64,000 nucleotides of DNA from Ktedonobacterales bacterium (lineage in GTDB: Bacteria; Chloroflexota; Ktedonobacteria; Ktedonobacterales; DATBGS01): positions 1-64,000 of the forward strand of contig DATBHW010000021.1 in the NCBI GenBank assembly GCA_036557285.1, in the 5' to 3' direction. The notes beneath the pieces are model-generated. The model ran no database searches. It was not told the origin of the DNA and saw only the letters and a program-made list of their open reading frames with translations. Numbering within the stretch: position 1 is the first letter of the stretch; each line of letters begins with the position of its first letter. Shown here piece after piece: positions 18,090 to 27,600 of this stretch. A program made the position numbers and the translations under genes.

Positions 18090-18734
18090 TCACCCTTGCG
18101 CTCTCTTCTTGCGGCGGCCTCCTGTTCCCCTCAGCCCCCACAGCAGCGTTGCTCCGGCCAGCGCGCCCAGGGCTATCTTCTGGCTTTTTGGAAGCTGCTG
18201 CATGAGAAGCGAGAAGTAGATCACCACCGTCTGTGCCACCGTCTTGAAATCCATCGTGCTAATCAAACCATCGGCCAGGCCAAAGGGCAGCAGCGATGGC
18301 AGCGCGCCGCGCGCATACTCTATCATCCACACATGATCGGGATAGTGCATACCGGCGCTCTGCCCCTTGCCTATAAAGATATGGTCCCCAGGTGTATAGA
18401 CATCGCGCTGAAACTGCCCCTCTTGATAGTACCAGGCTTCCCCATCAAGCACTGTATCGTAAAACTCGACCAGATGACGCCCGGTATGCCCTTCGCTACC
18501 GATGGGCGTCCCCCAGATCATCACGTACTCTTTGGTTGAGGCATGCAGCAGCTTCATCTGGAGCATCACCCCTCCAGCGTTGTTGAAAATCCAGGGCTTG
18601 GAATCATCTATCATGCCAGGGTAGCACTCCGACAGTTCCGCAGTAATGCTGGCAAACATCTGCTCAAGAGGCCGCCCAAGATGTTTACGGCTCATCTCGT
18701 GGATAACCTGGGGGTCAAATACATAGCTGGTCAT
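18090..18734 (-). CDS. ERG2 / sigma-1 receptor family protein
   Basis: 214 aa from ATG 18734, with AAGGAG upstream. The sequence aligns along most of its length with eukaryotic ERG2 (sterol C8-C7 isomerase) and the sigma-1 receptor: WIFNNAGGVM, LLHASTKEYVMIWGTPIGSEGHTGRH, YDTVLDG, TPGDHIFIGKG, WMIEYARGALPS and STMDF. D93 and E139 correspond to the sigma-1 ligand residues D126 and E172, and the 46-residue spacing between them is the same. Unlike the eukaryotic proteins there is no N-terminal membrane helix; instead a hydrophobic stretch lies at about 187-203 followed by a basic tail. Function in a bacterium is unknown; a hopanoid or sterol-like double-bond isomerase is possible. Confidence 0.9.
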   Translation of the reverse strand: MTSYVFDPQVIHEMSRKHLGRPLEQMFASITAELSECYPGMIDDSKPWIFNNAGGVMLQMKLLHASTKEYVMIWGTPIGSEGHTGRHLVEFYDTVLDGEAWYYQEGQFQRDVYTPGDHIFIGKGQSAGMHYPDHVWMIEYARGALPSLLPFGLADGLISTMDFKTVAQTVVIYFSLLMQQLPKSQKIALGALAGATLLWGLRGTGGRRKKRAQG

Positions 18735-18786
18735 GGTTGAATACTCCTTAGAATGCCTCACACAACCGACGGTTGGCCCCACCCCT

Positions 18787-18810
18787 GCCGCCTGGAAGGA
18801 CGGCGCTACA
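18787..18810. repeat. Copy of a GC-rich repeat also found at 47,893
   Basis: GCCGCCTGGAAGGACGGCGC followed by TACA differs from the arm at 47893-47915 by one inserted base. It is likely a half-copy of a dispersed palindromic repeat. Confidence 0.5.
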
Positions 18811-18953
18811 ACCCCGCCCCTGCTCGTGCGGAGGTTGTGTCAGGCGCTCTTAGCCTGGTGATTCTCCCTTCTCGTCAGGGAGCAGGACTCTGCTCTATTT
18901 TGCATGAGCCAGGAAGACACGTCAAGGGAACAAAAAAATGGCTTGCGCACGTA

Positions 18954-18982
18954 TTGCCAACTGCTGCTTTTTCTAGTATACT
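18954..18982 (+). promoter_or_regulatory. Promoter of the ThiS/MoaD-like gene
   Basis: -35 TTGCCA (18954-18959), 17 nt, -10 TATACT (18977-18982), about 45 bp before the start codon at 19026. Confidence 0.6.
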
Positions 18983-19025
18983 TGTTCTAGTTTGCGGGGT
19001 AGCCTCTCGCAGAAGGAGGTCGCTA

Positions 19026-19304
19026 ATGCCGTCTGTTACGGTTTTCCTGCCCGGCGCGCTGCGCGTGAAAGTTGGAGATCAGCCGGTTCTCACGGTCAAC
19101 GGCAGCACAGTACGTGAAGTCATTGACTCCCTGGAGCAAACCTATCCTGGTCTGCGCTTCCAACTGTGTTACGAGTCAGGCGAACTTCGTCCTTTTGTGA
19201 ATATCTTCCTGCACCGCGAAAACATCCGATACTTGCAGGGGCTGGATACTCCTGTTGCTCCTGGAGGGCAGCTATTTATCTTCCCGTCGGTTGCGGGCGG
19301 GTAA
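19026..19304 (+). CDS. ThiS/MoaD-family ubiquitin-like sulfur carrier
   Basis: 92 aa from ATG 19026, behind GAAGGAGG. Beta-grasp fold: VTVFLPGALRVKVGDQPVLTVNGSTVREVIDSLEQTYPGLR, then FVNIFLHRENIRYLQGLDTPV, ending FPSVAGG. The C-terminal Gly-Gly is what is adenylated and thiocarboxylated in this family. No MoaE or ThiG is nearby; the next gene encodes a BNR propeller. This pairing is one I associate with related loci in actinobacteria, but its role is unknown. Confidence 0.88.
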   Translation: MPSVTVFLPGALRVKVGDQPVLTVNGSTVREVIDSLEQTYPGLRFQLCYESGELRPFVNIFLHRENIRYLQGLDTPVAPGGQLFIFPSVAGG

Positions 19305-19352
19305 GAAATGTCTTCTGCTGCTTCTCCTCATGCTAAGATAAGGGGGATACCT

Positions 19353-20459
19353 ATGGCCGATCAACATCCGTATTCACCGGGAACCGTTGTTCTGGCGCTT
19401 GGCACCAAGCGCGGTCTCTTTCTCGCCACCTCTGCTGACAGAGTGAAGTGGGACGTTCACCCTACCTCCCTGGAAGGGCACCGAATCTTCCACGCCATCC
19501 TTGATCAGCGCGCTGGCCGTCGGTTGTTCGCTGCCGATAATGGCGATTTCTTTGGCAACTTTATCCGCTACAGCGATGATTGGGGGCAAACCTGGCAGGA
19601 GCCAAAGCAGGGGATTCAATTTCCCCAGGAAGGTGATCTTGCTCTGAAGAATATCTGGGTGATCGAACCAGGCAGAGCCAACGAGCCTCACACCGTCTAT
19701 GCTGGTGTCGATCCTGCGAGCCTGTGGGTGAGCAGGGATCGAGGCGAGACCTGGGAACCCAACAACGCTCTGCTGACCCATCCGACACGGGCGCGCTGGG
19801 AACCCGGTGCTGGCGGGCTTTGCTTACACACCATCATTGCCGATCCTTCCAAACCTTCACGTATGTGGGTAGGTATCTCAGCAGTGGGATGTCTGCGAAG
19901 CGATGATGGCGGCCAGAACTGGGTTTTTGCCAACAAGAATACCCGCGCCGATTTTTTGCCTGATCGCTATCCTGAATTCGGCCAGTGCATCCATCGGCTG
20001 GTCCAGCACCCCACCAGGCCCGATATTCTCTACCAGCAGAACCATTGCGGCGTCTACAAAAGTACGAATGGGGGCGAAGATTGGATCGACATCCAGCAGA
20101 ATCTCCCCTCGGATTTTGGCTTCCCTATCGCCCTGGATACCCACCATCCTGAGACAGTCTTTGTCATTGTCGAGGATGGTCGTGGACGCTATAACTTTGG
20201 CAACCAGTTTACCGTCTATCGCACCACGAACAGCGGGGAACACTGGGAGCCACTGTCGAAGGGCTTACCGACAGGGAGCCAGGTCAAGCTGGGCGTGTTA
20301 CGGCATGGGATGTGTACCGACAGTCTCAACCCTTGCGGGGTCTATGTAGGCACCAACACCGGCCAGCTTTTTGCCAGCCCCAACGGCGGAGACACCTGGG
20401 AGCTTCTTGCCGACTTCCTGCCGCCTATTTACTCGGTGACTGCGGCTGTTCTGGAGTGA
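19353..20459 (+). CDS. BNR/WD40-like beta-propeller (sialidase-like fold)
   Basis: 368 aa from ATG 19353 (AAGGGGG upstream); an ATG at 19308 would add 15 residues. Repeated BNR Asp boxes are visible: SDDWGQTW, SRDRGETW, SDDGGQNW, STNGGEDW, TTNSGEHW and SPNGGDTW, giving a six-bladed propeller. No signal peptide. It follows the ThiS/MoaD-like gene after 48 nt and is likely co-transcribed. Sialidase catalytic residues were not identified, so an enzymatic role is uncertain. Confidence 0.85.
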   Translation: MADQHPYSPGTVVLALGTKRGLFLATSADRVKWDVHPTSLEGHRIFHAILDQRAGRRLFAADNGDFFGNFIRYSDDWGQTWQEPKQGIQFPQEGDLALKNIWVIEPGRANEPHTVYAGVDPASLWVSRDRGETWEPNNALLTHPTRARWEPGAGGLCLHTIIADPSKPSRMWVGISAVGCLRSDDGGQNWVFANKNTRADFLPDRYPEFGQCIHRLVQHPTRPDILYQQNHCGVYKSTNGGEDWIDIQQNLPSDFGFPIALDTHHPETVFVIVEDGRGRYNFGNQFTVYRTTNSGEHWEPLSKGLPTGSQVKLGVLRHGMCTDSLNPCGVYVGTNTGQLFASPNGGDTWELLADFLPPIYSVTAAVLE

Positions 20460-20461
20460 TC

Positions 20462-20490
20462 GCTGCGGCTCAAATGAGCCGCAGCTTTTT
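20462..20490 (+). terminator. Intrinsic terminator between convergent genes
   Basis: GCTGCGGCTC-AAAT-GAGCCGCAGC followed by TTTTT. It overlaps the 3' end of the minus-strand kbl gene by 11 bp. Confidence 0.85.
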
Positions 20491-21654
20491 CCCAACCGTC
20501 CTGAAGAGATCAAGCGCCGTGGCTAAATCCTCCTGGGTATGCGCCGCTGAGACAATACAGCGGATGCGAGCTTTGCCCTGCGGCACCACCGGATAGGTGA
20601 ACCCTTGAGCATACACACCCACGGCGCGAATCTCCCGGCTCATCGCGGTGGCGCTCCCCTCATCTCCCAGCATGATGGGAACAATAGGCGTCACACTGGC
20701 GCCGGTATCAAATCCCAACTGCTGGAGGCCGCTGCGGAAGAAGCGGGTATTTTCCCAAAGCCGGTCCAGGCGTTGGGGCTGTGCCGCGAGCAGGTCCAGG
20801 GCGGCAAGCAATCCGGCGGCAACCATAGGCGGCAGGTGGCCTGTACTGAACATGAAGGGGCGGCTTCGCTGAAAGAGGTAATCAATCAATTCCCGGTCTG
20901 CCGCGATGAAACCGCCAACGCCTCCAAGCGCCTTGGAAAGCGTACCCATTTCAATAGCAACCCGCCCCTGCACTCCAAAGTGTTCGGCAATGCCGGAGCC
21001 GGTCTTCCCCAGGACGCCATCCCCGTGGGCGTCATCTACATAGACAAGCGCCCGGTAACGCTCAGCCAGATTCACCAGTTCGGGAAGTGGAGCCAGATCG
21101 CCATCCATACTGAAAACCCCATCAGTCACGATGAAGACGGCCCGCGCGCCCTGACTGGCACGCAAATGGGCTTCCAGCGCGTCCAGATCGTTGTGTGGAT
21201 AAATGCGGCGCTCAGCGCGCGAGAGGCGAATGCTATCTACAATGCTCGCGTGGTTCGCGCTATCGCTGATAATCACATCCCCTTCCCCGGTCAGCGTCCA
21301 GAGCGCGGTGAGGTTGGTATCATAGCCAGTCTGGCAGACCAGCGCGGCCTCGCGGTGCTTAAACGCCGCCAGACGCTCTTCAAGCTCCTGATGAACCTTC
21401 ATCGCATAGAGCAGGCGCCCTCCGCCAAGCCCAAAGCCATATTGATCGAGAGCATTCCGAGCGGCTTCTATCACCTGCCGATCCTGCGCAAACCCCAGGT
21501 AGTTATTGGAAGCCAGATTGATGTAGGACTGGCCTTGAATGGTGATGCGTGGACCCTGAGACCCTGACAGCGGTTCAGGGCGGTAATAGCGTCCATCCTG
21601 TTTCAACGTGGCGAGTTCTTGCGCCAGGCGCTGCTTCAGATGATCCAGACTCAT
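20470..21654 (-). CDS. kbl: Glycine C-acetyltransferase (2-amino-3-ketobutyrate CoA ligase)
   Basis: 394 aa from ATG 21654, behind AAAGGAGG. PLP enzyme of the alpha-oxoamine synthase family: NYLGF, GLGGGRLLYAMKVHQELEE, the Asp/His region VYVDDAHGDGVLG, and the PLP-lysine motif GTLSKALGG. The tail GVYAQGFTYPVVPQGKARIR fits Kbl better than BioF. It would cleave 2-amino-3-ketobutyrate with CoA to glycine and acetyl-CoA in threonine catabolism. No threonine dehydrogenase is adjacent, so 8-amino-7-oxononanoate synthase-like activity is not excluded. Confidence 0.82.
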   Translation of the reverse strand: MSLDHLKQRLAQELATLKQDGRYYRPEPLSGSQGPRITIQGQSYINLASNNYLGFAQDRQVIEAARNALDQYGFGLGGGRLLYAMKVHQELEERLAAFKHREAALVCQTGYDTNLTALWTLTGEGDVIISDSANHASIVDSIRLSRAERRIYPHNDLDALEAHLRASQGARAVFIVTDGVFSMDGDLAPLPELVNLAERYRALVYVDDAHGDGVLGKTGSGIAEHFGVQGRVAIEMGTLSKALGGVGGFIAADRELIDYLFQRSRPFMFSTGHLPPMVAAGLLAALDLLAAQPQRLDRLWENTRFFRSGLQQLGFDTGASVTPIVPIMLGDEGSATAMSREIRAVGVYAQGFTYPVVPQGKARIRCIVSAAHTQEDLATALDLFRTVGKKLRLI

Positions 21655-21731
21655 CTGCTCAGTCCTCCTTTGGTGAATAGTGAACCCAAGATAGCAGATG
21701 AGTCCCACCGGGTCAAGACGGGCGCGGGCCT

Positions 21732-23333
21732 CTAATGAGCTTTCGGCACAATGCTATACCTGATCTCAGTCCACGTATGACCGCCGTCATTCGTTCTGTA
21801 GAGTTGTTGAGGCTGATCGGTGTTCACCCAGTTGATAGCCCAACCTGTTGTCTCCGAAACAAAATCGAGTTGTTGAAGGGTGGAAAAACGCTGATTGATA
21901 CGAATCTGGTTCCAGCGTTGCCCGCCATTGCTTGTGACCCAGAGCGTATCAGCCTGGCTCCCCCCGGATGCAGCCGCCCACCCATGACTGGCATCGCTGA
22001 AGGAGATGGTCGCACTGCCGCCAGGAAGCATAGACCTATCCTGCCAGTTAGCCCCGCCATCATGGGTGAGATATAATTCCAGCCCACCACCCCCGCTCTG
22101 AGGCGTTCCTGCCCGTTCCTGCGAGAACTGGGGGATAACGTTTATATTGGCCCACAGAAACCCATCCTGGGCGTTCACAAACGTTGGGGGAGACACCAGC
22201 AGCGGCAGATCAATCGTTCCGCGCGGCAGAGCGAGCGATTGGCGCCGCCAGGTCTTGCCGCCATCATGCGTCACATAGACCCAGGGAACAATCGTCTGTA
22301 TTTCAAGCCCTGTTACCCAGCCATCTTGCGCGTTGAGGAAGACCAATCCTGTGAGAACGTCATTGTATGGCAAAAGGCCCGATTTGTTCTGGCCGGAGAA
22401 ACTCATAGTCTGCAACTTTGTCCAGGTCTGACCGCCATTGAGAGTCCGATAGATGCCGCCGTCCTTCCCAAGCACCCATCCATCCATCGCATTGATAAAG
22501 CTGTACTCCAACACCACTGCCGGGGCATGCGCCTTTTGCCAGGTCTGGCCGCCATCCGTTGTCCCGAAGAGCGTCTGTGGCAGGCTCAACACCCATGCTG
22601 TAGAATCGGTTAGGAAATGCGTAAGGACCGTATTTCCTCCGCTAGAGAGCGGACGGGAAGACGAACCGCTCAGGTGAGCCTGGGCCGCCGGAAAGCCGGG
22701 AGTCACGTCGTTCCAATGGAGACCACCATCGGTAGTACGCAGCACTTTAGACGCGGAGAAATTTCCATCAAATGGTAGAGACAGCGCCCAGCCGGTGGTA
22801 GCATCAATCATCTGGAACGTATCGAACAACAGGTTCACTGACTCAATAGGCGATGTCGGGGTAGGCGCGGCGCTTGTGGTGGCAGTAGGAGTAGCAGTAG
22901 CAGCAAAGCCGTGACTCGTTGTTGTAGGACGCCGAACCAGGACTAATCCGGCAACCAGACTACCCAACAGTACCGCGAGCAGCATCGTGGCAGCAATGGT
23001 TCCTGCCCGTTGGCGCGAATGACCCTCAGAGGCGGAGAAAAAGCGATTCATACGGTGTCGCCAATCGTTGCGTGAGCGCCTTTCCACAGCCGGGATCGCC
23101 CTCTGATTGACAGACAGGAAAGCAGCGCCTCTCTTCAACAGGCGCTTTCTAACAGAGGCCAATGACTCGGCATCAGCCTGTTGCTCAGGTGTATACATAT
23201 CCTGGAGCGCAGCAATCACCCGCCGCTCTGGCGTATGCGCTTCGCCTGGCAGGCTGGCAGGGAGCGCCTGAGTCAGTTGGTCAATTTGTTCATCCACTGT
23301 TTCAGGAGGGAATGGGAGTTCGTCGAGCGCCAT
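21732..23333 (-). CDS. Ycf48-like repeat membrane protein, candidate anti-sigma
   Basis: 533 aa from ATG 23333 (GGAAGGAGG upstream). The cytosolic N-terminal ~105 residues contain an acidic region and basic patch typical of proteins partnered with ECF factors, then one membrane helix (MLLAVLLGSLVAGLVLV), then a Ser/Thr/Ala linker and about seven BNR/Ycf48 repeats (TTDGGLHWNDVTPG, TTDGGQTW, TLNGGQTWTKL, THDGGKTW, THDGGANW, TSNGGQRW, TNDGGHTW). The start lies inside the upstream sigma gene (32-bp overlap), indicating translational coupling. A sensor/anti-sigma role is inferred. Confidence 0.8.
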   Translation of the reverse strand: MALDELPFPPETVDEQIDQLTQALPASLPGEAHTPERRVIAALQDMYTPEQQADAESLASVRKRLLKRGAAFLSVNQRAIPAVERRSRNDWRHRMNRFFSASEGHSRQRAGTIAATMLLAVLLGSLVAGLVLVRRPTTTSHGFAATATPTATTSAAPTPTSPIESVNLLFDTFQMIDATTGWALSLPFDGNFSASKVLRTTDGGLHWNDVTPGFPAAQAHLSGSSSRPLSSGGNTVLTHFLTDSTAWVLSLPQTLFGTTDGGQTWQKAHAPAVVLEYSFINAMDGWVLGKDGGIYRTLNGGQTWTKLQTMSFSGQNKSGLLPYNDVLTGLVFLNAQDGWVTGLEIQTIVPWVYVTHDGGKTWRRQSLALPRGTIDLPLLVSPPTFVNAQDGFLWANINVIPQFSQERAGTPQSGGGGLELYLTHDGGANWQDRSMLPGGSATISFSDASHGWAAASGGSQADTLWVTSNGGQRWNQIRINQRFSTLQQLDFVSETTGWAINWVNTDQPQQLYRTNDGGHTWTEIRYSIVPKAH

Positions 23334-23880
23334 GAGGCTTTCCTCCTTCCTGCTCTTCGTAGAGGGTTCGTAAGAGCCTGAGCGCACGCGAGAGCATCAT
23401 TCGCACCGCTCCCTCGCGCTTACCCAGGAGCGCAGCGATCTCAGGCGCGCACAATCCTACGGAAAAGCGCAGCCGCAGCACCTCTTGCTGAAGCCTGGGC
23501 AGCCGTTGGAGAGCGGCGCGCACATGGCTCTGTTCTTCCTGGCGCAGCACTACCTGCTCTGGCGCCAGAGCTTCATCCTCTTCAAGCGTGTCGGCGACAT
23601 CATCCAGAGCAACGCGGGACCAGCGTTTCTTGTACCGATAATGATCCACAAGCTTGTAATAGGCTACCCGGCGCAGCCAGGCCAACCGCTCTGCTTCAGG
23701 GACCGAGGCAAGCTGCTCATGCTCCAGCGCCGCAACAAAAACCTCAAGCAGCATATCCTCGGCATCCTCTCGTGATGCCAGGCGTCCGCGCACATAGGCA
23801 AAGATCGAGACGGCATAGCGATCATACAGGGAAGCGATGGGTGGGTCTTCCACTTGTACAGGACTTGCTGGTCGTTGCAT
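23302..23880 (-). CDS. RNA polymerase ECF sigma factor
   Basis: 192 aa. Region 2 is visible at about 17-85 (LYDRYAVSIFAYVRGRLASREDAEDMLLEVFVAALEH) and region 4 at about 118-170 (LQRLPRLQQEVLRLRFSVGLCAPEIAALLGKREGAVRMMLSRALRLL). It directs RNA polymerase to a stress or cell-surface regulon. Its 3' end overlaps the membrane protein gene that may restrain it. Confidence 0.92.
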   Translation of the reverse strand: MQRPASPVQVEDPPIASLYDRYAVSIFAYVRGRLASREDAEDMLLEVFVAALEHEQLASVPEAERLAWLRRVAYYKLVDHYRYKKRWSRVALDDVADTLEEDEALAPEQVVLRQEEQSHVRAALQRLPRLQQEVLRLRFSVGLCAPEIAALLGKREGAVRMMLSRALRLLRTLYEEQEGGKPHGARRTPIPS

Positions 23881-23964
23881 CCTGGCCCTTTACACATACA
23901 ACAGTTCGACAAAAGCGCGCTTTCATCTTTCTGTATCGAATCTGAGCCGGAAGTGTCACACCGC

Positions 23965-24591
23965 TCAGATGATTGCGGTGAACATCTTGAGCCACGCGCG
24001 CGCAATCAAAGCATGCCCCGCAGGTGATGGATGAACACCATCAGGGGTCCAGAAGTCCGGCTTGCGCTGCGTCGCCACCTGCGCGAATAAACCGTCTAAT
24101 GGGATGAACCGCGCCCGGTACTCCTGGGCAAGTTGGCGTATTGCCACAATTTTCAGGTCAATATCCTCGCGCCAGGTCATCTGGTCCCTGGATACTGGCA
24201 AAAGAAACGGCTCACAGATGATGATTCGTGCGTCCTGGGCAGTCGTGGCTTCCAGAATCTCCCGATACGCAGCCACAAAAGCACCCACCGGGGTAGGATC
24301 GTTCTGGTCATAGCGGCGCCAGGTATCGTTGATCCCGATCAGAATGGACACCCAATCTGGATGCAGCGACAGACAATCTTTCTCCCAACGGGCGCGCAGG
24401 TCACGAACCCGATCACCACTGATCCCACGATTGAAGAACTCAGTCTGCTTTTCAGGATACCGGGCAGCAAAATAGGAGGCGGCCATCATCACGTACCCGC
24501 TGCCCAGGTCCGTATCATCACGGCGGCTGCGCCCACAGTCTGTAACGCTGTCGCCTTGAAATACCACCCGCAGTGGTTTTTCCTGTTCCAT
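23965..24591 (-). CDS. SGNH/GDSL-type esterase or lipase
   Basis: 208 aa. Block I FQGDSVTDCG contains the nucleophile Ser, block II RGISGDRV the oxyanion Gly, block III IGINDTWRRY the Asn, and block V DGVHPSPAGH the Asp-His pair. No signal peptide, so it is probably cytosolic. Substrate unknown; acetyl esters of sugars or peptides are likely. Upstream spacing suggests its own promoter. Confidence 0.9.
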   Translation of the reverse strand: MEQEKPLRVVFQGDSVTDCGRSRRDDTDLGSGYVMMAASYFAARYPEKQTEFFNRGISGDRVRDLRARWEKDCLSLHPDWVSILIGINDTWRRYDQNDPTPVGAFVAAYREILEATTAQDARIIICEPFLLPVSRDQMTWREDIDLKIVAIRQLAQEYRARFIPLDGLFAQVATQRKPDFWTPDGVHPSPAGHALIARAWLKMFTAII

Positions 24592-24619
24592 GATCTCATC
24601 TTCTCCTGTACCTGAAATC

Positions 24620-27600
24620 TTAATCCTCGTTCAGCCGGAGGGTCCGAATGAGTGACGGTTTTGTCGCCATGCGGGTCGTGAGCATCACGGTCAGGAGAGC
24701 GATGATGGCAAAAACGACCATGACAAGACCCAGCGTCAGCGGCAGCACAATCTGCACAGGCAGCACATGCTGAATCACGTAATATTCTGTGCTGCTGATC
24801 GCGGCGCCGGGCATCGTTGGATTAGTAAAGACTAGCGCCGGTATGACTGTCACCACCAGAAGTACACCACAGACGGCTCCAAGCGCCAGCGCGACAGTAT
24901 AGACGATACCTTGCTCCCAGGAAAGCATACTGGCAATCTGGCGAGGGGTGCTGCCCAGCGCCCGCAGCACAGCAAAACTGAACAGGTGGCGGCGCGCGTA
25001 GAACGAAGAAAATAACAGGCTGACCACAAACGCCAGCAGCAGAGTGGCTCCAGCGCCCAGGATGAGCACACCACGCAGCGCGAGAAAGAGCGGGTCTCGC
25101 TGCATCTGAGCAAGCATAGCTCGTCGGTCGTAGACCATTTCCAGCGAGAGTGGGCTGTGCGTCAGCGCCTCGCGCACTGCTGCCAGGGCCGAAGTCGTAT
25201 CACTGGTGCGCAGCCAGATATAATTGATGGAGGGGGGTAGGTGGGCGCTGTCGCTCTGGTTATCCCGCTGGCTGAGCTGCTCAAAGGTCTGCGTATAGAG
25301 ATGCAGATCGACCAGAATCCCTCCAGGCGTGAGATAGTCCTGGCCCCCGGCGGTTTGCAGGCTATCGTTGATGGTGGGGATGTGCTGTACCTCAGTGATG
25401 GCTTGAAAAGTCATACTGACCGGGCTGCCGGTGATATTTAAGGTGAACCTGGCGCCAGGGGTCAACTGGAGCGCGTTCCAGGCGACAGCATCAACAAGCG
25501 CGGGTACAACGAGCGTATCGCCCGTACCCTGTTCCGAGACAGCGATGCGCGCCAGCAGGGTGGGGAGCGGCTGGCTGGAGTCCTGATCGGTCCAGATGGC
25601 CGTCTGCGCAAAGGTGTTGGTGTCAACAGCCCGAATCTGGAGCGAGGTCGCCTGCCCGCTCTCCTGGACAGTTCCATCGGTGGCATTGCCAATCGTGGCA
25701 GAGGTGACGCCAGGAATAGCGCGATAGGTGTTCTCAACCACGTTCGCCTCTGGATGGCTTCCAAACGGTATAGGGATAGGGCCGCTGAAGTCTGCGCCGA
25801 CCTGTTGCGCCGCCACATTGTTCATTTGCTGGGCTTCCGAGGCGCTGTAGACAAGGGTAAAGATAGCAAAGGAAACCGAAAGCGCCAGCGCGAGCAGCAT
25901 ACGAATGGATTGGTGCGGCGCGCGCGACATCTGCGCTAACGCCAGCGCAGGGGGCGCGGCGCGACGGCGGGTCGTCTGCCAGGCAAAAAACCGCAGCAGC
26001 CAGGGGAAGAGCCGCGCAAAGAGCAATACGGCAGCGATCAGTAAGAAGATTGGCGTCACCAGCGATACCGGCAGGAAGATCACCTGACTGGCGCGCGCAT
26101 CGAGCGCGCCAGAGCGGGTAATAATGAACGAGGCGCTGTAGCCGCCAAAAGCAATACTGGCGGCCACCATATCCAACCTTAGACGCTGCCAGAGCGGGCG
26201 ATGTTTCGAGCGAGCCGTCTCTTGCCGGAATCCCAGCAGTGTTTGCCGGGTCGAACCCCAGATCGAGAGGGCGATGATGATCATCGCCGCGACCACCACC
26301 GCTGTGACATACCAGCGCAGCCCAAGCGCAGCCTGTAATGGATCGGTAGAGACACTCTGAAGGGCGCTCTGATCTGAGGAAGAAAACATTCGGCTCACCA
26401 GCAACCGAACGATCAGCAAAGCAAACGCAGGTCCAGCAGCCAGGGCAAGCAGTAAAAGCGTCAGCATTTGCAGAGCAAACGCGCTAAAAACCTGGCGGCG
26501 ACTGGCTCCCCGGCTGCGTATCAAAGCCGTGACTTCAGCCTGGCGATCAACAGAGATACTCACCATCATGTTGACAAAAAAGAGGATCAGCCCTAACACC
26601 TGAATCGCCAGGATAAAGAGAGGAATGAGAATCACGGGGATGCGGTCACGAAAGCGTTCCAACGAGCCATGAGCGCCATAGATATTCATGGTCGGGCCGA
26701 TAAGCTGGGGATGCTGGAGCGCAGGTGTCTGGATCGCGTCCCCTCCAAGATGAATCTGCGCGCTGTTCAGACGAGCGATCAGGTTGTCCAGGTTGCTAAT
26801 CGTCACCCGCGAGGCATCCAGAAAGAAGTACAGGAGCATGGTCGGGGGAGCATCGAACTCGGCCATCGTCCCCCCATGCGCCTGAGCAAGCTGTGTAACC
26901 GTCGCCAGAAAGGCGGCGCTGGACATGATCGCTCTGTAGCTGCTCGCAAAGCCAGCGCGCGCCGGCTCGAAATCCTGCGCGTGCCAGAACGGATCGCTCC
27001 CATCAAGAGCAATAACGCCAACCACATGCAGGGGCAGTTGCAGCGCGATATAGTGCTGTGGATGCTCTACAGGAGTCTGTTCGGCGTAGAAGGGAAATTG
27101 CAAGGGAATAATGGAGCCGGGCGATACTTGCAGACTGGTCGCGCTCCGTTGAGTGAGAACAACCTCCAGGTCGGGGCCGGATGAGCGCGGTAATCTTCCC
27201 TGAAGCAGACGCAGATGAGAACTGGCCTGATCTATTGAAACGCCTGTCAGAAACATTGTATCGTTTTGCAGGCCAGGCGTGGCAAGGTTGATGCTGGACG
27301 TTTGCAGCACAAACTGTGAATAGTTGCTGAGATAGGGGCCGAGGTTGGCCTGGGTAAAGCTCCTGAGTTGTTTCAGCCCATCGGCGGCGATCTGGTTGGA
27401 CAGCGCCTTTGCACCGGCCTGCAACTCGATTTCCGGGTCTTGCGGGCTGGCAGTGAGGACCGCGCGTACCCCGGCGGTCAGAGCCACCTGTGAGAGGAGC
27501 GGCACTGTGCAGGCGATGACGATTGCCGCCATGATCCCCAGCCCCGTTACCACCAGCCAGCGCCAACTCTGGCCCAGACGCCAGTAAGCCAGGGTGACAC

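Noticed and set aside
20605-21567. 320-aa plus-strand frame opposite kbl
   Set aside because: Complement of the PLP enzyme with its motifs on the minus strand; no support.
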